Source of the DNA: Batillaria attramentaria
Lineage: Eukaryota; Mollusca; Gastropoda; Batillariidae
NCBI GenBank assembly: GCA_018292915.2
Contig: JACVVK020000340.1
Coordinates: forward strand, 62,501-126,500
Length of the DNA: 64,000 bases
Reading direction: 5' to 3'
Shown here: piece after piece, positions 25,115-36,758 of the stretch
Numbering within the stretch: the first letter of the stretch is position 1
Layout of the letters: every line of letters starts with the position of its first letter
Position numbers and translations under genes: made by a program
The notes under the pieces: model-generated
Told to the model about the DNA's origin: nothing
Seen by the model: only the letters and a program-made list of their open reading frames with translations
The model's database searches: none

Positions 25115-25170
25115 AGACTGTAAGGCGCCTAGAGCTTGTTCCCCAGGGACAGGTGCACTATAAATATTAT
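25115..25170 (+). repeat. Retroposon 3' end with (ATT)n tail
   Basis: 'gtaaggcgcctagagctt...gtgcactataaatattattattatta' is a typical 3' terminus of L2/CR1-type elements or SINEs that borrow it. No RT remnant is seen upstream. Confidence 0.5.
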
Positions 25171-25299
25171 TATTATTACGTTCAGATCTTTTTGAAAAGG
25201 AAATACAGCACAGGAACAAACACAAAAACCCACAGACCTGAACCTGCCCTCAGGTGTGAAATCTACAGATACAAGACTCTAGTACTACACATCACTTAT

Positions 25300-25530
25300 A
25301 TATGACCCCCGTTTCCTGGTGTTTGTGCTTGTTGAGAAAACATGGATGTTTTTGGAACTTTCACCACTGACCTTTGACCTTGACCTTAAAGGGAGATCAT
25401 TCAAGATTACATGTTTGGAAAGCCCTTGTTGCCAACTACCACTGTGCTAAGTTTGGTGTTCCTGAGAAAGAGCCAGTGTTAAGGATTTATCACAGACAGA
25501 CAACAAACAGATGACGGACAACGGACGATG
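25300..25530. repeat. Dispersed repeat with CTTTGACCTTGACCTT core
   Basis: Contains 'cactgacctttgaccttgac' followed by 'aagtttggtgttcctgagaaa' and ends in 'cagacagacaacaaacag'. The same word set (tgaccttgac, caaac.tggc.tg, tctcagaaac) fills the interior of the foldback element at 43985-45720, so the two are related repeat families. Confidence 0.55.
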
Positions 25531-25760
25531 CGGTGCTATTACAGAGACTAAATTTGTTACACACGCGAGTCAAACAATGCACACGAAACGATAATGCTAT
25601 AACTGTAATGAAGAAAAGCCAACATTCTGACAAATGTAAACAAAGCATAGAATTGATCACCTGACAATAAATCATGAGATGAAATCACAGTCTGACATGT
25701 ATACATATACATCTGAGATACATGTGTCTTATAATCAATAAACCTCACTGAATGAGAAAA

Positions 25761-25763
<3 letters not shown>

Positions 25764-25820
<57 letters not shown>
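25764..25820. repeat. (CA)n microsatellite
   Basis: About 28 CA units. Confidence 0.95.
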
Positions 25821-25822
<2 letters not shown>

Positions 25823-26829
25823 TACAGCTGTTGACCTTTTTTGCCCAGGGGATATAAAAATGCACCTTGATAAATTAAGCAAAAGTGGCTATCAGCAAGA
25901 AATTTTATGGCCACAGCTCTCAGACATATGCATACTAGAATGAATAAACTTCAGCACATCCTAAGGTCTACAGCATAATTTTTTGCAGGGTACACGGTGG
26001 CCAGATCAGTACAACATCGATCTCCATCGATTTCCTTGGCAAGGTGATGTAAAGTAAACATAAACAAAGTCCTAGCTGTGAATGTGTCTAACGTGGTTCA
26101 GTCTTGTGAACTCCACAGCCTGTGCTATGCTCAAGTCTGTTATACTGCATCCTTACTGTCACAGCCTCATGCTGTAAAACTTTCAGTCACACACAGACAC
26201 AGTTCGTTATTGTTTATCCTACAAAGTTGTAGACACTACAGTTGTGCTCTAGCTGCTACCTGCTACCCATGGGAGACAAGCTGAGGAAACAATCATGGCA
26301 ACAAACACCTACACTTGAAGGCAGGGAAAAGTCAGTGCCGAGTTTGAAGCTAAGCCATACTTTGGAAGTAAAAGTTTCAAGCCCACTACAATATACATGC
26401 TACATGTACACACTACCTGTGTATCCACAAGAACGCGTAACCAAGAGTGACACTGTCATGCAGTGAAACACACAAAAGAAATGATAAACTGCCAGTACAC
26501 GTACATATACCAGCGTATTATTACAATCATGCACACTACAACACTGCTGCTGATCGCTCTTGATTTCAAGCTTTTATAAACATGATTAAAAGCACCATTT
26601 TCATCCATTTTCTGAGAACAGTTATGGTTGTAATGGCTCGTGCTCTGTCTCTCTTTCACACATACACACACACACACGGAGGCACGCACACACACACACA
26701 CATCTATACACACCTCTGAAGCGATGGATTAATTTAAATCACAAATTGTCTCCACTTGAAAAATGCTGTCACTACTTGTAAGAAAAGATCAGTCTTTCAT
26801 GCACTAGCTCCACTTGAACGCCAACCAAT

Positions 26830-27240
26830 TCTCAGCTGATGGACCCTCCTCTGCACACTGATGATGATGACAAAGACTTGGTATAGCACACGGCTCCACC
26901 CTCTCTGAGTGCTCACGGCACTTATGGAGAATTTTTTTTTAAAAGAAAGTTAAAAAAAAATGCAGATGATTACTGGGGTGATGCACTGAAGAGATGAGCC
27001 TTCAGCCTCTTCCGGAATGTGGCAATGTTGACTGCCTCCTTCACCGACTCAGGAAGGGAGTTCCACAGTTTGGGAGCTGCATTTTTGAAGGACCGCGCAC
27101 CATGCCTCTTCTTACTGGCGTCGTCAGTCGAAGGGAACCACAGATGGAGAGAACTTGCAGACCGTGAGTTACGCGCTGGGTTGAAACCACTGACCAGATA
27201 AATACTACAGTCGCTGCTGTCCACAGCTTTTCTTTTTAAC
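26830..27240 (-). mobile_element. LINE 3' end (truncated reverse-transcriptase ORF tail)
   Basis: On the minus strand a frame at 27224-26970 reads GFNPARNSRSASSLHLWFP, then AAPKLWNSLPESVKEA and FRKRLKAHLF before a stop. The W-N-S-L-P ... F-K/R-x-x-L-K-x-H-L-F pattern is the conserved C-terminal end of non-LTR retrotransposon ORF2 proteins (L2/CR1/jockey groups). The rest of ORF2 is missing, as expected for 5' truncation. About 140 bases of 3' untranslated tail (26830-26969) contain 'gagcactcagagagggtgga' and match the tail of the second copy at 60855-61125. Confidence 0.8.
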
Positions 27241-27785
27241 CCAGTCAGCAGTCCATGACAATCACATCAACTGTATAATGGAAGTCCCAAGAAATCAAGA
27301 GACGGTGGAGCACTGCGGCAAAATGTCTTGACTTGTGTGAGGCCCTGACTCGCATCTCCTGAGCAGTGAAGCACATGATAACATTGGAATGATCACAGTC
27401 ATGCAAACAGCTGCTGGAGGGATTGACTCTCACTATAATTTCAATGTATATATATGCCATTTGCACAGTCCATGCTAGGAACATGGCATCTCGGTGGAAC
27501 GTCACTGTACACAGCACTGATCTGGAACAAACAAATAAATGGAATAAAATTAATAAACTGATGAGGGTTAATGTGTATGTGAAGGCTGGTGATGTCAACA
27601 TGATCAGGGTTTCACCCTCTGACCCCTAAAACGCCCAATCTCATTCTCATCCTGACCTCTTTGTTTTCATTAGACAGACATATCTAATCTTCTACCGTAA
27701 TAACCTATGGGCTGAAAAGCCTAAACTAAATAAATATTTGTCTTGTCTCTTTCGTGTCTACGGTAATAACCTAACTTTGTGACTG

Positions 27786-27892
27786 TCCTTACTTTTAAAT
27801 CACAGTGCCAAACCTGGGAAGAGTTTGGAAGGTGGAAAATGCTCATGAGCAAGCAAAAAGACAAGGAGGATATGGTGATTAAAATGTTAGGT
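27786..27892 (+). other. Possible isolated exon
   Basis: An acceptor-like 'cttttaaatcacag' precedes an open segment translating as CQTWEEFGRWKMLMSK, QKDKEDMVIKMLG, which ends in a good donor, 'ttag|gtaagg'. It is short, I do not recognise the peptide and no partner exon was found on either side. It may be chance or a remnant. Confidence 0.2.
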
Positions 27893-28228
27893 AAGGTTTA
27901 CAACACTTTTTGCGCATTTCAAGGCACTCTGCCGGAAGATACTGTTTCAAGCAGAAGTGTTATTAGCCCTACCGACACACACAGGGTTCAGTGAAGACAG
28001 CCGTACACTGAAACTGAAACTGGTTTTCTTTGCTCCTTGGTTTTCGACCTGACCTCCAAATTCCAGAATATTCAGCGTAAAAAGCGGTCGAAAAGTTAAG
28101 ATCATTACGGTATTTGTGTGCTAATAATTAATATCGCCAGGCAGGGAAATAACCTGACTGTTCCGATTCTTGTAAGCGAGCACTAAAGTTAAGAGATAAG
28201 AACACTGAAGAAAAGGAAACTGCTCAAT

Positions 28229-28493
28229 CTACTCACTCATTACACTTGTCTCTGTATCCTCTTCATACTGTCTTGATGTATCAGCTGTGTTGAGTGCTCG
28301 CACTGCCAGGTAGGACTTGATGCTCTCCGCTCGGCTCATCCACTGGTCAACCTGCAGAAATGAGTGATTCTGCATCACTGCTGTTATGTATACTCTACAT
28401 ACTTCATCTATTTTTGTAAGCTTGAATACATGCATGCATGTGGGCAGACACACACACACACACACGTGCACACACACACACACACATGCATAC

Positions 28494-28549
<56 letters not shown>

Positions 28550-31500
28550 ATCATCATCATCATCATCGTCATCATCAAAACCAGTTGTGAAAAAAATCCA
28601 AGGACACATTCTGAGTGCACTCACCTGTTGTGCCAATAAAGCCTTCCTGGGCCCTTTCGGTTCATCTGTACGAACACGACAAGAATACATGTAGTTGGTT
28701 CTCTCACACACAGTGGCAATTAGTTTTGTTTGATCAGCACCATGCACCTCTACTTCCCTGATTCCACTATTCACAGAATGCTGGTTTGCCTTGCACATCA
28801 CCATACATATTGTGCACCTTACACATGTCATGCCTAAATATTATGAAATTGCCCAATTAACGAAATAAGCAGTGACTTTGTGAAATAGACAGCCAGTTGT
28901 GATCAAGATACTGACCAGAGTTCATAAACTTCTTATGAACAGAAGACTATAGAAAAAAAATTGGTGGACGTTTGCAGCTCTGAGGGCCAGAGGCTGAGGT
29001 AGGTGGTCTTGGTGTCAGATTTCTCGTTTTGGATTCCTGAGTTTGCCCAATTCGTTAACTAGGTAGTTTTGTTTAAATCATAAACTAAGCACCGGTAGTC
29101 TATTTCATGAATTACGCTGCCTAATTCATGAAAGTGGCAGCTGTTCAAAATCATTTCACATTATAAGCAATGTACAGTTTACACTTCAGGAAAAGTCACT
29201 GCCTATTTCATGAATTAGGTAATTTCACAGTTTAGAAATGACAAATGTCGCTGCCTCTCTCGCTCGCCAGTGTATGACGGAGACTGATGTCGTTTATTCT
29301 TTTCCTTTATTCCTCAGTACTTGTAAAAACTCGCGGCCTTACGTGCATGAGAAGCAACGCATGGTCGGTGAACGGGGGGTGGGAAGAAGACCTCGGACCT
29401 GGCGACTCTCAGCTTGAGTATAGTTCTTCTGAACTGTTTGAGCTTCGCGCACCGGAAGTTATGTGTGGACGAATACCGATACTACAAAATGTCGAAGCTA
29501 CCTTAATTACCTTGTGCACATGCACAAAATTACCTTTGAAACGTAAGATTATCATCAATTCAAGTGACCATATAAGATTATTAGTAATAGCCAAACGAGG
29601 GGACGAAGGACTACATTACTGTGCGGAGGGCCACACTGCCTGCGACCTCAAGTAAAAAGGCACAAGCAAAGGCGCCCGGTGTGAATCACGCTTGCGGCAG
29701 CAACAACAAATATGTTGCCTTAAATACACTATGACAGTGACAATTTCAGAAGGTGAGAGGAACTGCTCCTGTGGTGACAAACAGAAGTGACCCTTACTGG
29801 GCAGCAGCTTGATGACAGCTCCTAATGCAAGTTCATAGTGGTGTAGAGACTTCTCATACTCCTCGTTCATCTCCTGTTGATTCAGGAAGTAAAACCATGT
29901 CAATCAGACAAACACGCATAGTGTACTGCATTCTAAACACAGACATTAAAATTAATGTCACATGAAATAACTCAGCCAGTGGCCATTTCAGGCTTACAGA
30001 ACTAAAACGCCCTGTTATTTAACGGACAATAAAGCATTTTTTAATTTGAATTTGAAAGCAATACTGTTATACACTGTCCATCGAAAAAATGCTCTACTTT
30101 TCCTGAAATTAAATGCTTTGTTATCCCCTGCATTACTATACAGGAAAAAAAAAAAAGGAAAAAAAAAAGGAAAAAAAAAAAAAGTGCATTGGTCAAGAAG
30201 CATCACCACTGATTTTCATGTAAATGAAAAACGTTTAGATTCAGTCAAACACCAAAAGAGGTAGAACAAAAGCCTGAAAGTATACCATACCTCTTTCACT
30301 GCTGCCTGGATGAGTTTGATTGCTGCCAGTAATTCAGGGCTGTCATCTCCAATCATGCTCACTGCCAAAGTATAAAATACAATCTCATGCTTTGGACCTG
30401 TCAGTCTTTGAAATGTCAGTGGGAACAGGGTACACAGCCTGCAGTTCTGTTAATAATAATAATGAGTATTGTATAGGCGCTTTACCCAGTTTCATGTATC
30501 GGCTCAAAGCGCCGCGAACTGAACCCAACACACATGCTCACGTGAATCACACACATTTTCTCACACACTGGACATAAACACATTACAATCACGTGGTGCG
30601 AAGGGTCAGCTCAGCTATTTAAATTGCGTAATTGAGAATTGCATTTATTTTTCAAATTTGGTGGGCTGAACTTTTCCAAAGCAGAGGTGAAGGAAATGGG
30701 AGTACCCAGAGAGAACCCCCGACGATCGGCCTGATTGAACAGTGCCACATACGAGAAGGAAAAATTCTTTGCCCCGAGTGGGACTCGAACCCCTGACCTC
30801 TCGCATTGGTGACAAGTCTCTTAACCACTAGACCAGATTGTTCAAGATTGCCGATAGAGAATGCTGTACTCTGTAGGAATACACACTCTCCTACTCTCCA
30901 ACCACCATCTAAAAAAAAAAAAAAAAAAAAAAATCAAAACAAAAATCATGTTTTTTCCCATTAACAGGCAGGGTGAGTGGTGGTCTAATAGGCAGCATGT
31001 CGAACGTAGCTGCTGTGCTACTGCATGGCCATCACCACTGCACAGTGATGGAGTGTGGGTTTGAACCTGGGGTCGAGTTTGTGATATGTGATACCAGTTT
31101 TTCCTGGCTATTGGGCTGCTCATCGGGGGGTTTCTCTGCAGGTTATCCTCCCCCAGCACAATTGAAAAATAGGATAGGTATTGGGTGGTGTTGCATTGCG
31201 GTGATGCACTTCCCCTGGGGGAAGCAGCCCGAATTTCCCGAAAGGGGCAATGAGGTAGTTTTTTTTTAAAAAGAAAAAAAAAAGGACAACAACAATCCAG
31301 GAGGGCTCATCAATGTATGACACATATTTTGCCATTAGTCAAGTACCACATATTTTGTCATTACAGCCATGTAACACATAACTTTGCCATTAAAGTCAAC
31401 TGACACATATTTTGCCATTACAATCATGTATCACATATTTTGCCATTACAGTCATTACAGCAGTGTAATCTTATAAAACTAAAGGTGGACCTTGTCAGAG

Positions 31501-33647
31501 ACAGCGGTGAGTCAAAAACACTGTTCCAACTTTGCAGTGGTAGCTATGTACAGGTTAAATTTACCAAGCTTGTCATCGGCCTCCATTGAGTCAGAACGAG
31601 ATAGCGTGTCTGGATTTGTCCGATGGGGTTTCAGCATCTTCTTGAGTGCCTCTGCTCTGTCCATGTATTCTTTCACCTGGATAAATAAATGAATACAATT
31701 ATTAAAAAAAAAAAAAAAAAGTCCAGAGGTCTCTGATGACAAAAGACAAACACAGAAGCAAGAAAAGGACAATTGCTGCTACATGTGTTAGGATGTATGC
31801 TCACCTTTGTCCTCAATGCTTCCTTCTTAGCAGGGTCTCTTTCATCTGAAACACCACAAATGTCTAGATGTACCACAACAGCAAAGTATGCATTCCTCCA
31901 AACACCCAACAAAAAGCATCTGTGTATACCAATTAAAATCCTCTGACATACATGTACAAACGGGTGCGCACCACTGAGATCCAGCAAACACTTGTATGAT
32001 GACGTTAACATTGCCATTAACGTCTCTTTTCACAGACCCTCAGAGGTACGCACCCAAAGCACATACTAAACTGTTGACAATACTTTAGTAGTGAACAGTG
32101 AATAATTTAATTGCCTCACAGCCGTTGAAAGAGAGAAACATGCATCTGACATACCGGGTACACTTTGCACTGTCTACTCCAATGTCTAGATTGATTACAG
32201 GGGCTCAATTTGCCCACACAAACACAGAACGGTGGATGGCCATAAGGAGGGACATTTGATCGTCGCTCGCTTGATGCACAGCAGTAGTTTCTTTGCACCG
32301 TCCGAAATGAAGTTAATCGAGGTACAGCACACTGATGCACACCGATACTTACACTTAATGGCTGGTATGAAACAGGCTAAAGCACTGCAGTAGGATTTGA
32401 TCACCATTCTTTTTCTTTTTTTTTAAACCTCAGTTGCATGCGAATCGCATCAGGCTAAAAAATAAATGTAAAAAAATCCCCAAACCTGCTTGAACTTTTT
32501 TTTGGGGGGGGGCTATGGCTGAGCGCTCCTCTTCATTGGTTCCTTTTTTTCACACCATTTACTTATTCCATATACTACATCAGCCTATTTGATCACCACT
32601 CGCTTAATGCACAGCAGCAGCATATTTCCACCAGCCTAAATGAACTTCATCAAGCTACAGCGGATTGACGCACACCGTTACTTACACTGAATGGCTGGTA
32701 CGAAGAAGGCTAAAGCATCGCAGTACAGTTGTACAGCAGCTTTGTAGTCTCCTTTTCCATCCTTCTCCACCGCCTCTGACACCAGCTCTCTCTGTAACGC
32801 AGTAAGGAATGTCTGAATGAGGCAGTGCAAATACGTGCACATCAATTATTTTCAATAATCTATTTCAAACTTACGCAAAGCACTTGAGCTGTATATCATG
32901 AGGAATAATCAACTGTGTGTGTAAACTATGAGAATGAAATCATTCATAAAACAACTAAACCGAACATTGTGTAAAAACTGTGCATACAATATGTCAACCT
33001 AATAAAATGTTATCATTGAGACAAAAAAAAACAACAAAAACCCAACTAAACTGAACACTGTGTAAAAACTGCGCATACAGTATGTCAACCTAATAAAATG
33101 TTATTATTGAGGAAAAAAAAAGAACAACAACAACAAAAACTAAACCGAACACTGTGTAAAAACTGCGCATACAGTAAGTCAACCTAATAAAATGTTATCA
33201 GTGAGACAAAAACAAAAACAACAAGATGGCCACCAGCCCAATATGTTGTTTCCATTCAATGACCTGCTGTAGTCACAGTCGTAGTCGTTGTGTCATGTAT
33301 GCAGCCCGCGCGCACACGTCGGAACGCAAGCTCTCTGACATCAAGCATGCTGACATAAAGAAAGTACTGAAAACCCTTATCGTGCCTCTATGCACTTGCA
33401 AAAACCCAAACACATGAGGTCGTGTGAGCTCGCCTAGCTGGTTGACGTCACAACTTGTTGGCGTATGCGAGGTTCTACATGGGTGAATGAATTCTTGTAA
33501 TAAAGTCGTTCCCCTTTGACAGAGTCACTTCCCGCAGACCTGACTGACAGACGATTGCTTACTGGTATCGGAGAAGAGACCCTCTCTCTCTCTCTCTCTC
33601 TCGCCTTAGACGCGCGCTTGCGCGCGCACGCACGCACCCCCCTCCCC

Positions 33648-33691
<44 letters not shown>

Positions 33692-34123
33692 TATGCAAAG
33701 ACCTTGGAATCAGAAAGACGCGTCACTCCTGCCCTCGTAAGAGAGACATATAGCGGGACAACGCGAAGAGCTGTCTGCCCGCATTAGCGCGCATCCTAGA
33801 TCTGGCCCCTATAGTGACAGCATGGCGGAAAGTGGAAAGCACAAAAGCATGCAATTGTGTTCTGCGCCGAATTGTTCAAATAACAGACAAATATAAACGG
33901 GGAAATACTTCTTTTGGTATTCCTGTTGAAAAACAAACTTTTTTTTTTTTCTCGCTTTCTTGTAAAAAAAAAAAAAAAGACCTCAAGTGGTACGTGTGCA
34001 TGCAGTGTAAACTAACAGTAAACACACGCGGCTGACGCAGATACAGCGTAATTTTTTTCCCTGACAACTTTACAAATCACGGTGACTTAAATTGTGCTAG
34101 CGTCTACCTGCATCTAAATTCAG

Positions 34124-34180
<57 letters not shown>

Positions 34181-36694
34181 CAAAATCATCCGGCTGAACT
34201 TCATTCTAACCATTGTAAAACCATATCACAACATAGAATCTGCTGGATCGTCGGTCGCAGATATGATTAATGCTGAGTTAGCAGGAAGTATTCAGCGGAT
34301 GCGTCCATCTTTGGATCTCTCGCACATTCGATCTTTCTGTGTTCCGTACTAGTTTTACTTGAACACATCGAACGAAATGCACTGCGTAGCCTACGTACAG
34401 CAGTGAAAGCCAAACTAGATCTTTCGTTCGTCCTCCGGAACTTTGAGAGTACTTATGTTTTCCATAGGCCTAAAACACATGCGAAATATATGGGGGGAGA
34501 CCACCTGTCAGTCGCTGACATCTTCGTTTTTGTTTATTTTCTTAAAATGTTTTACGGCGGCTAGTGTAGGGTTGGGTCAAACAACTGCGTAGATCTGCGG
34601 GATGCGCGCTAATGCGCGCAGACAACTCTTACGCGTTGTCCCTCAAAGGGAGGTAAGTGAACTATCTTTATGTTTCCAAGATCTTTGCATTATGCTTCTG
34701 AGTGTGAGTCAGTGGCAAAAACGAAACCCACTGAAATTCCCGCTTTCCACATGTCAAGTTGTAGAGACTCTTGCGAAAAGATACTGCATTTCGATGCAAA
34801 ATAATTTCTAGACCATCCCAAAACATGCTGGTGCAGTAACGTCAGTAGATTACGTCACCTTGGAGAGATTTCGAACCTTCCAGTAAGTTGAGTAAATGTT
34901 CTAGATCTGACCTGTTCAGTACGTAAGCAGCCCTGCACAGCGTTCTGGATTCTTCTTCTTTCATGAATTTGTTCTCCGCGCATATTCTGTTCATAAAGTA
35001 TTGGAGTTGTAGTCTGTTGTATCCCGTATCATCTCTGCGAGTGCACGATGATGGCGACATAGCATAAGTAAAATACAACACCACGTCTCCAAACAGAGGA
35101 ATTCCGAAAGAAAGTGGCGAGACACCCCCAAGAAAAAAACAGCATCACGTCAATCAAACATGACGCACTTACTTTACGTCAGTGCGCGTGCGTCTCTTCT
35201 TCGATGTTTGTGAGGCGTGTGGCTTGCAGAGGAAATGTGCTGTGAGTACAAATTTTCGAGTCAACTGACGATAACGGCTGCAGTGAATTTTTCTAATTTT
35301 TTTGTATATTTTTTATGGCACCCCAGGCTCATTATCTATGTATAGTAGGAGCGATTTTGAGATCTAAAGTGTGTTCACCAGCAATTTCATCAGGTACGGC
35401 TTACGCCAAAAGTATAAAAGCGACAACCTCCAAAATTCACTTAGTTGAGAGTCCGTATTCATGCTATCTATGTCCAAAAAATGGAGTGGTTTAGGTAAAT
35501 ATTACGCCTTTAAACGCCAGAAAGCCACTTTTTCTGAAAAGGGCGATAACTCGCAAATCATGTGTGCAATCGTACCTGGATCGGGCCTTCTATTCAACAA
35601 TCTTGATTCATTTAGAAACCCCAAATTTGAAATCGATCGGTTCAGTATTTTCGGAGAAATAGGCATCTGAACTGGGTTCACATGCAATGTCAACTCAGGC
35701 TCGGTTTACATGAAAACTATAAGAGCGACCATTTTCTAGTAGTGACTCTGTTCAGAGTCCGTATTCAAGCTATCTACTGCCAAAAAATTGAGTGATTTAA
35801 ATAAATATTACGCCTGTACACGAAAGACAACCAACTTGTCTCAAAAGGGCGATAACTCCCAAATCACGTAAGCAATCATCACACGCTTGAATCGTCTAAT
35901 GTAACATTTTGATATATTTGGATACCCCAAATTTGAAGCCATTCGGTTGAGTATTTTCCAAGAAACGGGCCTGGACACAATTCACACACGCACGCACACA
36001 CATCCGCACAGACGGCACTCACTGAGGAGGAGAAGTGCGTTCGGAGCACCATACGCGTCAGCATCGATGACGCAAGTTTTCTTACGTCATTGTCAGAGTT
36101 ACACTTGCAAAATCGTCTCTGCGGGAGATCGGCAGTGACGTGCGTTTGTACCACAGATGCTTGCCTATGAACGTGGAAATTTTAGCCCGTCCTATTATGT
36201 TGTTTCCATTACTATGGAAACAACATAAAAACCAAAAAACCTAAACCGAACACTGTGTAAAAACTGTGCATACAGTAAGTCAACCTCATAAAATGTTATC
36301 ATTGAGACAAAAAAAAAACCCAAAAAACAAAAGAAAACCCAACAACAACAACAAAAAATAAACCGAACACTGTAAAAACTGTGCATAGAGTATGTCAACC
36401 CAAGAAAATGTTATAATTGAGACAAAAAAACAACCACCAAAAAACCTAAACCAATCACAGCATTCAAAGGCACTGTGCAAAATAAATGCAAACTGACAGC
36501 GCGAATGATGCACTCGGGTGATGGGCTGTGCTGGAGGTCGACGAAAGGGTGCGAGAAGAACTCCTCAAAACTGATTCTGTCATCTGGGTCTCTCTGCAGT
36601 AACCTCAGCAACAGGTCTCTGCACTCATCTGAAACATGCACTCCTGCAGGCAGCTGTTGGCAAAATGTCAGAGGGTAAATAATTATTAGTATTT

Positions 36695-36758
<64 letters not shown>

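Larger units (their letters stand above)
18899..26829. other. Gene-poor stretch after GAS1-like gene
   Basis: No gene I can support. The proximal part is presumably 3' untranslated sequence of the GAS1-like gene. There are several AATAAA motifs, for example in 'gaataaaatc' near 22081, but none can be tied to a transcript. Small repeats: CA/GT at 21937-21970, 22144-22169, 22902-22918, 24188-24219 and 26660-26702; poly-G or poly-C at 19304-19320, 19704-19722, 22752-22768 and 22874-22890; and a retroposon-like 'aattcaattcaattc...ttctttattgtcc' at 20716-20775. Confidence 0.5.

Noticed and set aside
29287..29655. 122-residue + strand frame within the ULK3 intron between exons 13 and 12
   Set aside because: No recognised motif, no splice support, opposite strand to ULK3; probably chance.
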